The notes under the pieces were generated by a model. That model was given only the letters and a program-made list of their open reading frames with translations. It was not told the origin of the DNA and made no database searches. From contig CBFHLC010000003.1 in NCBI GenBank assembly GCA_965656605.1, forward strand, positions 1 to 64,000: a stretch of DNA of 64,000 nt, given 5' to 3'. The DNA comes from Litorivicinus sp965656605 (GTDB lineage Bacteria; Pseudomonadota; Gammaproteobacteria; Pseudomonadales; Litorivicinaceae). Numbering within the stretch: position 1 is the stretch's first letter; each line of letters starts with the position of its first letter. The translations under genes were made by a program, and so were the position numbers. Positions 24,223 through 32,325 of the stretch are shown here, piece by piece.

Positions 24223-25578
24223 ATGACACACTATGATTTGTTCGTAATTGGCGCAGGTTCAGGTGGCGTGCGGGCTGCCCGGATGGCAGCAGCAACCGGA
24301 GCCAAGGTTGCGATTGCCGAGGACCGCTACATGGGCGGTACCTGTGTCAACGTCGGCTGCGTTCCGAAAAAACTCTACGTGTACGCCAGTGAATACAGCC
24401 ATCAAATTAAAGATGCAGCGGGCTTTGGCTGGCAGGTAGGCGAGCCGACTCACAATTGGTCAGCGCTGGTCGACGCAAAAAAAGCTGAGATTGCACGCCT
24501 AAACGGTATTTACGACAACCTGTTAGGCGGTGTCGATGTGACGGTTTACAACGCTCGTGCAACGATCGCATCGCCCACCAGCGTGTTGGTTGATGGCGAA
24601 ACCATCAGTGCCGACAAGATTTTGGTGGCTACTGGCGGATGGCCGTTCGTGCCCGAAATCCCAGGGGTCGAGCACACAGTGACCTCCAATGAGATTTTTG
24701 ATTTAGAGACCTTTCCGAAACGTATTCTGATCGTGGGCGGCGGATACATTGCCGTAGAATTCGCAGGTATTTTCAACGGGTTGGGCAGCAAAACGACACT
24801 GAGTTACCGCGGCGCGCAGTTCCTTAAGAATTTTGACGAAGAAATCGTCACGGCGCTGTCGGATGAGATGACCAAATCTGGCATCGAGATCGCGCTCAAC
24901 GACTATCCCACAGCGTTCGAGAAAAACGCCGACGGCAGCATTCGAGTTGAGTTTAAAAACGCGGCGGCGGCTGAGTACGATGCCGTGCTGATGGCGACCG
25001 GACGGGTACCCAACGTCAAGGGTCTGGGTCTGGAAGAGCAGGGCGTGCAGCTGGGTCGCAACCAATCGATCCAAGTCAACTCGGGCTATCAGACCAATAT
25101 CCCTAGCATTTTCGCATTGGGTGATGTGGTCGAGGACTCGTGGCAGCTAACACCGGTCGCCACCTCTGAGGCGATGGTGTTTGTGCGTCGTTGGTTTGGC
25201 AGTGAAGGCGATGCCGAAATGGACTACCGCGACATCCCGACCGCGATCTTTAGCCAACCCAACATCGGCACCGTGGGTTTGATCGAGCGCGAAGCGAAAG
25301 AGCAGGGCATCGAGTTCAATGTTTACGTCTCGAATTTCAAGGCCATGCGTCATACCTTGTCCGGCCGTGACGAGCGAACGTTGATGAAGCTGCTGGTTCG
25401 TAAGGACGACGAGCGAGTGATTGGTTGCCAGATGTTGGGGCCGGATGCAGGCGAAATCGTTCAAGGGTTGGCAGTCGCAATCAAAGCGGGCGCGACCAAA
25501 GCTGACTTTGACGCGACCGTGGGCATTCACCCCACAGCCGCCGAAGAGTTCGTCACCATGCGCACCGTTACCCGTTGA
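24223..25578 (+). CDS. gor: Glutathione-disulfide reductase
   Basis: FAD-dependent cytoplasmic enzyme that regenerates glutathione with NADPH. The 451-residue protein has the N-terminal FAD motif GAGSGGVRAA, the redox-active disulfide GGTCVNVGCVPKK, the NADPH-binding GGGYIAVEFAG (about 172-182) and the C-terminal HPTAAEEFVTMR carrying the catalytic His-Glu pair. These last features favour glutathione reductase over dihydrolipoamide or mercuric reductase. Its stop overlaps the TTG start of the SelD fusion (TTGA). Confidence 0.96.
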   Translation: MTHYDLFVIGAGSGGVRAARMAAATGAKVAIAEDRYMGGTCVNVGCVPKKLYVYASEYSHQIKDAAGFGWQVGEPTHNWSALVDAKKAEIARLNGIYDNLLGGVDVTVYNARATIASPTSVLVDGETISADKILVATGGWPFVPEIPGVEHTVTSNEIFDLETFPKRILIVGGGYIAVEFAGIFNGLGSKTTLSYRGAQFLKNFDEEIVTALSDEMTKSGIEIALNDYPTAFEKNADGSIRVEFKNAAAAEYDAVLMATGRVPNVKGLGLEEQGVQLGRNQSIQVNSGYQTNIPSIFALGDVVEDSWQLTPVATSEAMVFVRRWFGSEGDAEMDYRDIPTAIFSQPNIGTVGLIEREAKEQGIEFNVYVSNFKAMRHTLSGRDERTLMKLLVRKDDERVIGCQMLGPDAGEIVQGLAVAIKAGATKADFDATVGIHPTAAEEFVTMRTVTR

Positions 25579-27581
25579 AGACCGACCGCCTACACACCGA
25601 TCTAATTCTGGTCGGTGGTGGGCACGCCCACGTAGGCGTCATCAGGATGCTGGCGATGAATCCCATAGCCGGCGTCCGCATTACCCTGATTAATAGTGCT
25701 AGCGAGACGCCTTATTCAGGCATGTTGCCCGGGTTAATTGCCGGCCAGTATGGCTGGGATGATTGTCATATTGATTTGGCCAGACTGTGTCGTTGGGCAG
25801 GCGCTCGCCTGATCCGAGCGCGGGTCCATCGTGTGGATCCGATCCAACAGCGTATCGAGTTGATCGACGGGGCCAGCGGGCTTCACCGAGAGATTGATTA
25901 CGACTGCCTCAGTTTGAACCCGGGCGCTACGCCAGATTTAAATGTCCCCGGTGCAGCCACACGGGTCATTGCGGTCAAACCGATTTCTCACTTTATTAGC
26001 CAATTCGACCAACGGCTGTTGCCTCGGGCCGAGCAATCCGATCGCAGTGTGGTAGTGGGCGCCGGTGTCGGTGCGGTCGAGGTGGTGTTGGCGGCCCAGC
26101 GTCGATTGCCCAATCATCGCTGGTCGATTGTGGTGGGGCAGTCAGGTTTGCTGCCGGGGGCGCCGAGCCCCGTTCGTCGTCGCATTGAGTCTTGTTTTCA
26201 GGCCAGGGGTATCCAGCTGATTCAGGGTCCAGTGCTAAGTGTCAGTGACCATCAACTCAATCTAGGTCACGGCATCGTGAGTTTTGATCATTGCTTGTGG
26301 AATACCCAGGCAGCCGCGCCTACGTTTTTAGCCGACAGTGGATTGCCGGTAGACGCTGACGGCTTTGCGTTGACCCAGCCGGATCTTTCCTTGCCGGGCC
26401 ATTCAAACATTTTTGTCGCCGGGGACGCCGCGTCGATTGGCAGACCCAAGGCTGGAGTCTTTGCGGTGCGGGCAGGCCCGGTGTTGGCCGACAATTTGCG
26501 CCGCTATTTGTCCGGCGATTCCACCCAGCCCTGGCAGCCGCAACACAAGTGGTTGGCAATACTCAACCTGGCTGATCAGCAAGCGATTGGGTGGCGCGGT
26601 CGGTTTGCTGTTCAAGGGCGCTGGGTGTGGCGGCTCAAAGATTGGATTGATCGAAGCTTCATGGCCCGCTTTGGTGCGGATCTACCTGATATGCCGCCGG
26701 CTAAACCCGGTGTGGATCAACCGCTGTGTATGGGCTGTGGCTCCAAGGTTCCGGCCCAGGCGTTAGGCGGTGCTGATTTATCTCGCGATGCAGCTCGTGT
26801 GGCGAGCCGGGGCGATCAGATGGTCAGTGTAGATACCTTGACCGATCCGTTGGGTGATCCGTGGTGGTTGGGGCGATTGTCAGCGATGCATTCGGCTGGC
26901 GACATCATCGCCGCCGGCTCACGGGTCAACACCCACGTTGTCTCGACGGCGGTCAACGATAACCAGCCATCCCTGGTCACTCGGGATTTGGCGATGGTCG
27001 CGTCCGGTCTGGCCAGTGTCGATTTGGGCGTGTGCGCCGGTGGGCATAGCTGGAACAATCAGCCGGCAAACGTGTCGCTGACCCTGTGGGGCGATGCGCC
27101 TCAGCACTCAGAGCCTGAATTGGCGGCGGGTATGCAGGTGTGGCTGTCGCGTCCGCAGGGCTCGGGCCTTTTGTTGGCGGGCGCCATGGACAACCAGGTG
27201 CGTGGGCGTCACATCGACCAATGGTTGGATCACGCCTACCCGTTGGAGTATGACCTTGAAGGCCTGCCTGCACCGGTGCGCATGACCGATGTAACCGGCT
27301 TTGGGCTGGCTGGGCATTTGGGCAGCATCATTGACGGCTTTTCCCTACGCTGGCTTGGCAGCGTTCCCAGCTGGGATGGCATTGACTGGCAAGTTCAGTC
27401 GGTTCTGGCCCCAGCCAATCAGCAACTGGCAGGGGCCTTGTTACAGGGACTGTCGCCTCAGCAACAACAGCTGGTGTGTGATCCGCAGACCCTGGGTGGA
27501 TTGCTGGCAATCTGGCCGGCGGACGTTCATCCGGGCCATCCCTGGGTCCGTGTTGCCGTATTGGATTCGCCTTTGGTTTAA
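25575..27581 (+). CDS. selD: Fused NDH-2-type flavoprotein and selenide, water dikinase (SelD)
   Basis: SelD makes selenophosphate from selenide and ATP. The first about 365 residues are a pyridine-nucleotide-disulfide oxidoreductase (FAD motif GGGHAHVG near 14-21; GAGVGAVEV; FVAGDAAS); the rest is the AIRS-fold SelD domain. Cys388 and Lys391 in CMGCGSK match catalytic Cys17 and Lys20 of E. coli SelD; the Cys19 equivalent is Ser. This fusion is known in some marine bacteria. TTG start overlaps the gor stop. With mnmH at 29516-30544 and no selA/selB seen here, the likely use is 2-selenouridine in tRNA; the rest of the genome is unseen. What the flavoprotein part reduces is unknown. Confidence 0.93.
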   Translation: MKTDRLHTDLILVGGGHAHVGVIRMLAMNPIAGVRITLINSASETPYSGMLPGLIAGQYGWDDCHIDLARLCRWAGARLIRARVHRVDPIQQRIELIDGASGLHREIDYDCLSLNPGATPDLNVPGAATRVIAVKPISHFISQFDQRLLPRAEQSDRSVVVGAGVGAVEVVLAAQRRLPNHRWSIVVGQSGLLPGAPSPVRRRIESCFQARGIQLIQGPVLSVSDHQLNLGHGIVSFDHCLWNTQAAAPTFLADSGLPVDADGFALTQPDLSLPGHSNIFVAGDAASIGRPKAGVFAVRAGPVLADNLRRYLSGDSTQPWQPQHKWLAILNLADQQAIGWRGRFAVQGRWVWRLKDWIDRSFMARFGADLPDMPPAKPGVDQPLCMGCGSKVPAQALGGADLSRDAARVASRGDQMVSVDTLTDPLGDPWWLGRLSAMHSAGDIIAAGSRVNTHVVSTAVNDNQPSLVTRDLAMVASGLASVDLGVCAGGHSWNNQPANVSLTLWGDAPQHSEPELAAGMQVWLSRPQGSGLLLAGAMDNQVRGRHIDQWLDHAYPLEYDLEGLPAPVRMTDVTGFGLAGHLGSIIDGFSLRWLGSVPSWDGIDWQVQSVLAPANQQLAGALLQGLSPQQQQLVCDPQTLGGLLAIWPADVHPGHPWVRVAVLDSPLV

Positions 27582-27644
27582 GTGTTCCGTCGACGGATCT
27601 TCCGTACTCTCCCTGCTTAGCCAATTACAACAATCAGGGGTTCC

Positions 27645-29519
27645 ATGTCGTACGCGTCCGAGTTTCAAAAATCCGTTGATCATCCAGCCGATTACTGGGG
27701 TGAAATTGCCCAGCAAATCGCATGGTACAAAGCACCGACCCAAATCTTGGGGAGAGATGAGCAGGGCAGCGATCGCTGGTTTGTCGATGGTGAGTTGAAT
27801 ACCTGCTACCTGGCGGTCGACTATCACGTTGAGCACGGGCGGGCCGATCAAACCGCGATTATCTATGACTCGCCGGTAACTAATACTCAGCGAAACATCT
27901 CCTATGCCGAATTGCAGCGCGATGTGGCCCAGCTGGCCGGTGCGATTGCCCAGCAAGGTGTCAGCAAAGGCGATCGTGTGTTGATCTACATGCCGATGAT
28001 GTACGAGTCGGTACTGGCGATGCTGGCATGTGCACGACTAGGTGCCGTGCACTCAGTCGTATTTGGTGGATTTGCTTCGCACGAAGTGGCGACTCGAATC
28101 GATGACGCGCACCCCAAATTGGTACTGACGGCAACTTGCGGGATCGAGCCGACTCGCACCATCGAATACATGCCGATCGTGAATGAGGCGATCGACATGG
28201 CGGAGCACAAGGTGGGCAACGTCATGGTGCTGGCGCGTCCGCAGGCGCAATACGCCCTGCGCGAGGGCCGTGACATCGATTGGCGTCAGGCCGCCGATGC
28301 CGCCCAACCGCACGATTGTGTGTCGGTGATGTCGACCGATCCGCTGTATATCCTGTACACCTCGGGCACCACGGGCAAACCTAAAGGCGTGGTGCGTGAT
28401 AACGGTGGCCATGCGGTGGCGCTTAAACACAGCATGAAATTGGTCTATGACGTCCAGCCGGGTAGCGTGTTCTGGGCGGCCAGTGACGTCGGCTGGGTGG
28501 TTGGCCATAGTTACATCGTGTATGGCCCGCTACTGAACGGCAACACCACCGTGGTCTACGAGGGTAAGCCGGTGCGCACGCCCGATGCCGGTGCATTCTG
28601 GCGCTTGATCCAGCAATATCAAGTCGAGATTCTGTTCACTGCACCCACGGCATTCCGCGCGGTGCGCAAGGAAGATCCCGAAGGAGCCCTGTTTGCCGAC
28701 TACGACACCAGCAGCCTAAAAGCCGTCTATATGGCGGGTGAGCGTCTGGATCCGCCGACTCAGGAGTGGATTGGTCAGGTCACTGGGGTGCCGGTGATCG
28801 ACCACTGGTGGCAGACCGAGACCGGCTGGGCGATTGCCTGTAATCCTCGCGGGATCGAGACCTTTGAGGTTAAGCAAGGATCGGCGACCAAACCGACTCC
28901 TGGATTTAATGTACAAATTTTGGATGACGATGGGGCCCAAGTGGCCGCCGGTGTTCAGGGCAATATCGTGGTTAAACGTCCGTTGCCACCCAGCTGTTTT
29001 CCGACCGTGTGGGGTAACCACGACCGTTACTTGGCCGGTTACATGGAAGCCTTTCCCGGTTATTACCAATCCGGGGATGGTGGCTACATTGACGAGGAAG
29101 GCTATCTGTTTGTCATGGGCCGCACCGATGACGTCATCAACGTCGCGGGTCACCGTTTAAGCACCGGCGAGATGGAAGAGATCGTGGCGGCTCACCCAGC
29201 GGTAGCCGAGTGTGCGGTGATCGGTGTCAACGATGCGTTAAAAGGGCAGCTGCCGATCGGCTTGGTAATTCTAAAGGACGGCTCAGACATTGATGCCGCA
29301 GCCTTACAACAAGAGCTAGTGGCCCGTGTTCGTAAGACCATCGGCCCGATTGCCTGCTTCCAGACGGCGCACGTAGTGCAACGCCTGCCCAAGACTCGCT
29401 CGGGTAAAATCCTGCGAGCTATTCTGCGCAAAATTGCGGATGGACAGGATTTCGTGGTTCCCTCGACGATCGAGGATCTAGGAGCCTTAGACGACGCTCG
29501 CGCGTTGTTTCAGGGCTAG
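27645..29519 (+). CDS. prpE: Propionyl-CoA synthetase-like acyl-CoA synthetase (PrpE/Acs family)
   Basis: AMP-forming enzyme that activates a short-chain acid, probably propionate, to its CoA ester. The 624-residue protein has the adenylation motif YTSGTTGKPKG (near 240), the DVGWVVGHSYIVY and HWWQTETGW signatures of the acetate/propionate group, and the regulatory acylation lysine in LPKTRSGKILR. The N-terminus (SVDHPADYWGEIAQQIAWYKAP) favours PrpE/ACSS3 over Acs, but substrate choice is inference. It separates selD from mnmH and shares a CTAG with the convergent mnmH, which contains both stop codons. Confidence 0.85.
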   Translation: MSYASEFQKSVDHPADYWGEIAQQIAWYKAPTQILGRDEQGSDRWFVDGELNTCYLAVDYHVEHGRADQTAIIYDSPVTNTQRNISYAELQRDVAQLAGAIAQQGVSKGDRVLIYMPMMYESVLAMLACARLGAVHSVVFGGFASHEVATRIDDAHPKLVLTATCGIEPTRTIEYMPIVNEAIDMAEHKVGNVMVLARPQAQYALREGRDIDWRQAADAAQPHDCVSVMSTDPLYILYTSGTTGKPKGVVRDNGGHAVALKHSMKLVYDVQPGSVFWAASDVGWVVGHSYIVYGPLLNGNTTVVYEGKPVRTPDAGAFWRLIQQYQVEILFTAPTAFRAVRKEDPEGALFADYDTSSLKAVYMAGERLDPPTQEWIGQVTGVPVIDHWWQTETGWAIACNPRGIETFEVKQGSATKPTPGFNVQILDDDGAQVAAGVQGNIVVKRPLPPSCFPTVWGNHDRYLAGYMEAFPGYYQSGDGGYIDEEGYLFVMGRTDDVINVAGHRLSTGEMEEIVAAHPAVAECAVIGVNDALKGQLPIGLVILKDGSDIDAAALQQELVARVRKTIGPIACFQTAHVVQRLPKTRSGKILRAILRKIADGQDFVVPSTIEDLGALDDARALFQG

Positions 29520-30544
29520 CGAGCGTTGAGTAATTGATCCAGAGCATCTTGCTCTGGGTCGATGTCCAGCAAAGACACATCGGTTTGGTTTAGCCGCTGC
29601 ATCCCGTGCCGGTAAGTAGGGTCGTAGTGGCGCACCAACAAATCGCTCACCAATTCTGTGAATTGGCCGGCGTGAATCCAGTCAATCCATTGATCCACCA
29701 CCGCGTTGCTGTGTCGCGAGCGTAAATTATTCAGCTGTTCAATCAGTTGCTGGGGTTGCGCCTGCCAGCTCGGGTAATCCTTTAGCAGGAATTCAACGCG
29801 CGCTTCAAGCGAGCTGTTCAATTCGACTCGAGGTGACTGAAAAATCTGCTCCATCAAAGAAGCTGGAATGGTTAGCCGACCCAGGTTGGCTGATTCTGAC
29901 TCGATCCACACCGGCTGGTCACTGGGTAGGGTGGCCAGCGCATGATACAGCCGGCTTTCGAATTTGCGTTGGCTGGGCTGACCGCCGTTAACGTCGCCCA
30001 ACAGACTGCCGCGATGGCTGCCTAGACCTTCTAGATCCAAAATCGGCTGTCCGGCCTTTTCCAGTTGCTGTAACCAACGGGTTTTGCCCGATCCGGTGGG
30101 GCCAGATAACACGCGCCATTGCAGCCGGCTGACTTGCTCGGGAATGCCCGCCATCACTTGACTGCGCCAGTGTTTGTAGCCGCCGTTGATCAGCTTGGGT
30201 TTAAATCCGATCTCGTTCAGAACCAAAGCCAGTGAGCCGCTGCGCTGGCCACCGCGCCAGCAATACACCCACATCTCACTGCCGGGATCTAAATGGCTGA
30301 GCGAGTGTTCGATGTGATCTGCGATATTGCGCGCCGCGATGGTTGAACCTCGCAGCCGCGCCTTGAACGGGCTGACCTGCTTGTACAGTGTGCCGACTTC
30401 GATGCGTTCTTGATCGTTTAGCGTCGGCAGGTTGATGGCACCGGGGATATGATCTTGTTCGAACTCAGATTCAGACCGTGCATCCAAGATCAAACCTTGG
30501 GGAAGTGTGCCTGCCAGCTGGCAGCGGGGTATTTCTCGTCGCAT
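29516..30544 (-). CDS. mnmH: tRNA 2-selenouridine synthase MnmH (SelU)
   Basis: Replaces the sulfur of 2-thiouridine at the tRNA wobble position with selenium, using selenophosphate from SelD, via a geranylated intermediate. The 342-residue protein has an N-terminal rhodanese domain with catalytic Cys95 in YCWRGGQRSGS and a C-terminal P-loop domain beginning at SGPTGSGKTRWL (about 147). It follows an unknown 98-residue gene by 21 bases on the same strand and converges on prpE. Confidence 0.95.
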   Translation of the reverse strand: MRREIPRCQLAGTLPQGLILDARSESEFEQDHIPGAINLPTLNDQERIEVGTLYKQVSPFKARLRGSTIAARNIADHIEHSLSHLDPGSEMWVYCWRGGQRSGSLALVLNEIGFKPKLINGGYKHWRSQVMAGIPEQVSRLQWRVLSGPTGSGKTRWLQQLEKAGQPILDLEGLGSHRGSLLGDVNGGQPSQRKFESRLYHALATLPSDQPVWIESESANLGRLTIPASLMEQIFQSPRVELNSSLEARVEFLLKDYPSWQAQPQQLIEQLNNLRSRHSNAVVDQWIDWIHAGQFTELVSDLLVRHYDPTYRHGMQRLNQTDVSLLDIDPEQDALDQLLNAR

Positions 30545-30565
30545 GCCGGCAGTCTAACGGCAAAA

Positions 30566-30862
30566 TTAATCCTGAGGGGCGGTTTCTTCGGCGCGAGTCT
30601 GGCCGCGCAATACAGGGGATTGAACCTCGCGTAGGCGATCGACCCAGTCAGTTGGCGCGGGTTGAATCGTGACCCAAGCGCTGCCGCGACTTTCAATCAG
30701 TCCGACACGGGATAGCTCGCGGCAATACCACTCGGCATCCCTTGTGGATGCAACCAGTTGCGTTTGCCGATAGACCTCGTAGGGTGAGGCACCATCGGCG
30801 TCGCGTAGAACGTCATACACGCGGCGTGCCGGGGTGGTGCGTTCCCCAACCGTAAATTTCAT
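30566..30862 (-). CDS. Unknown 98-residue protein, possible winged-helix fold
   Basis: I do not recognise this family. A strong ribosome site (GGAGGT on the minus strand) precedes the ATG, supporting a real gene. Residues 12-60 (RRVYDVLRDADGASPYEVY...STRDAEWYCRELSRVGLIES) have the helix-turn-helix and wing spacing seen in small winged-helix DNA-binding proteins, an inference from pattern only. The tail (70-98) is polar and likely flexible. It sits 21 bases upstream of mnmH on the same strand, so it may be co-transcribed with it. Confidence 0.75.
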   Translation of the reverse strand: MKFTVGERTTPARRVYDVLRDADGASPYEVYRQTQLVASTRDAEWYCRELSRVGLIESRGSAWVTIQPAPTDWVDRLREVQSPVLRGQTRAEETAPQD

Positions 30863-30929
30863 GATGCGACCTCCATTTCCAAGCCAATAGACTAGCTGGC
30901 AATGTCGGTGCGAGCCGCAAGGCTGGGTG

Positions 30930-31391
30930 CTAGAGGTCAGTCAAAGACTGCTCGTACATTAGGTAATGAGATCGCTGCATACCCAGCTGTTCATAGGTCC
31001 TTTGAGCAATCTGATTGTCGTGTTCAACGTACAGTCTCAACTCAGCTACGCCGGCCGCTTTTGCCTGCGTCAAAACGTGTTGGTGAAGGGCGCTGAAAAC
31101 GCCACATCGTCTGGCTTTGGGTATCACGTAGACACTCTGGAACCACCACATCGGTGCGCATCTCCAGTCAGACCATTCACAGGTTACCATGCACTGCCCC
31201 AGTACTTCGTGGTTACGCATCGCCAACCAGTAATGCCCCAATTCAGGGTGACTAATTAGGTGGTTTACACCCGCCTCAACGGTTCCACGGTCTAGTACCT
31301 TGGACTCGGTTTCCAGGGCCATGTCGCAGTTACCTTGCACGACGAAGTGGGCCTCAGCTAAGGTGGCTCGGTGTATTGTTATTCCACTCAT
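30930..31391 (-). CDS. GNAT-family N-acetyltransferase
   Basis: A 153-residue GNAT protein. The acetyl-CoA-binding region has VYVIPKARRCGVFSALHQHVL, a relaxed form of the R-x-x-G-x-G/A loop, and the C-terminal RLYVEHDNQIAQRTYEQLGM is the usual GNAT end with the conserved Asn and Tyr. ATG at 31391 (MSGITIHRAT) is preferred; the open frame back to 31457 would overlap the divergent amidotransferase gene. The substrate is unknown. Confidence 0.87.
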   Translation of the reverse strand: MSGITIHRATLAEAHFVVQGNCDMALETESKVLDRGTVEAGVNHLISHPELGHYWLAMRNHEVLGQCMVTCEWSDWRCAPMWWFQSVYVIPKARRCGVFSALHQHVLTQAKAAGVAELRLYVEHDNQIAQRTYEQLGMQRSHYLMYEQSLTDL

Positions 31392-31407
31392 TCGGACACT
31401 CTGTTTA

Positions 31408-32067
31408 ATGGACGTATTAGTACTGCTGCACACCGAACTTTCCGCGCCCGGCCGCATCGCTCCAAGTTTATCAGAGCTGGGGGCTCGGGTATTCCAAGCC
31501 CGCTATTGTCTGGGCGAGGCATTGCCTAGGGACATCACTAAATTTGATGCGATGGTCGTGTTGGGTGGTCCGATGAGTTGCCACGATCCGACCTTGTCGA
31601 CTGAGCGCGATTTGATTGATCAATACCTATCAACAGGCAAACCGTTTTTCGGGGTCTGCCTGGGTGCGCAGTTGTTAAATCTGGCTTACGGTGGACAGGT
31701 TGAGCCTTGCCCGCAGGGTCAGGTTCAGATGGGGTGGCATCCATTGCTGGGGCTGGATGCTGATTTTGACGGGCTGGATCAGGTGTACCAGTGGCATAGC
31801 GATTGGATGGAGGTGCCGAGTGCCTTGAGCGTCACGGCGCGTGATGACGCAGGGCGAGTTCAGGGCATCCGCCGTGGTATGCACCATGGGGTGCAGTTTC
31901 ACCCCGAAGCCGATGCATCGCTGCGCCAGCAGTGGCTGGAACGTGCTGCTCACAAGCTCATCGGTCCCGGTGCTCAGCCTGCGGATCTTCATCAAAGTCT
32001 GGGTCGTGACCAGGATCCAATCGTCAGCCGATGGCTGGATGGATTTTTAGCTCGCCAGCTGGTCTAA
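31408..32067 (+). CDS. Class I glutamine amidotransferase-like protein
   Basis: A 219-residue triad-type amidotransferase domain. The nucleophile elbow GVCLGAQLL carries the catalytic Cys, VQFHPEAD carries the His and Glu, and VVLGGPMSCHD is the usual oxyanion-side loop. It resembles stand-alone GMP-synthase-like or gamma-glutamyl-hydrolase-like proteins; no synthetase partner is adjacent. ATG at 31408 lies only 16 bases from the divergent GNAT start, and no clear ribosome site is visible. An open frame back to 31300 lies within the GNAT gene on the other strand and is rejected. Confidence 0.87.
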   Translation: MDVLVLLHTELSAPGRIAPSLSELGARVFQARYCLGEALPRDITKFDAMVVLGGPMSCHDPTLSTERDLIDQYLSTGKPFFGVCLGAQLLNLAYGGQVEPCPQGQVQMGWHPLLGLDADFDGLDQVYQWHSDWMEVPSALSVTARDDAGRVQGIRRGMHHGVQFHPEADASLRQQWLERAAHKLIGPGAQPADLHQSLGRDQDPIVSRWLDGFLARQLV

Positions 32068-32072
32068 ATCGG

Positions 32073-32100
32073 TTGACAGTCGTGGTTTGCGCTGTATTAT
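32073..32100 (+). promoter_or_regulatory. Promoter of tRNA-Thr
   Basis: Consensus TTGACA (32073-32078), 16-base spacer, TATTAT (32095-32100), then TCGCGCCC discriminator. The stretch TGTATTATTCGCGCC is identical to that at the tRNA-Lys promoter. Confidence 0.85.
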
Positions 32101-32111
32101 TCGCGCCCATC

Positions 32112-32187
32112 GCTCACGTAGCTCAGTTGGTAGAGCACTGCGTTGGTAACGTAGAGGTCGGAAGTTCGAATCTTCTCGTGAGCACCA
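32112..32187 (+). tRNA. tRNA-Thr (anticodon GGT)
   Basis: A 76-base cloverleaf with encoded CCA. Acceptor GCTCACG pairs with CGTGAGC, D stem GCTC with GAGC, anticodon stem CTGCG with CGTAG around loop TTGGTAA (anticodon GGT at 32145-32147), and the T arm is GGAAG-TTCGAAT-CTTCT. It is a single-gene unit with promoter and terminator. Confidence 0.97.
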
Positions 32188-32193
32188 AATTTT

Positions 32194-32218
32194 AAAAAGC
32201 GCCTCGGCGCTTTTTTTT
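32194..32218 (+). terminator. Rho-independent terminator after tRNA-Thr
   Basis: Stem AAAAAGCGC / GCGCTTTTT with loop CTCG, running into eight T (32211-32218). Confidence 0.92.
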
Positions 32219-32325
32219 CGTCTCGCATTTCTAATCCATCACATCATCCACGTGAACTGCGTCACATCAACTTGCTCGAATCACTGGCAATATTCTGGGG
32301 TTGTCACGTCATTTCGAGGTTCCCA

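Noticed and set aside
27301..27798. 165-residue plus-strand frame spanning the selD end and prpE start
   Set aside because: Out of frame with both recognised genes; Trp/Cys-rich composition typical of a shadow frame.
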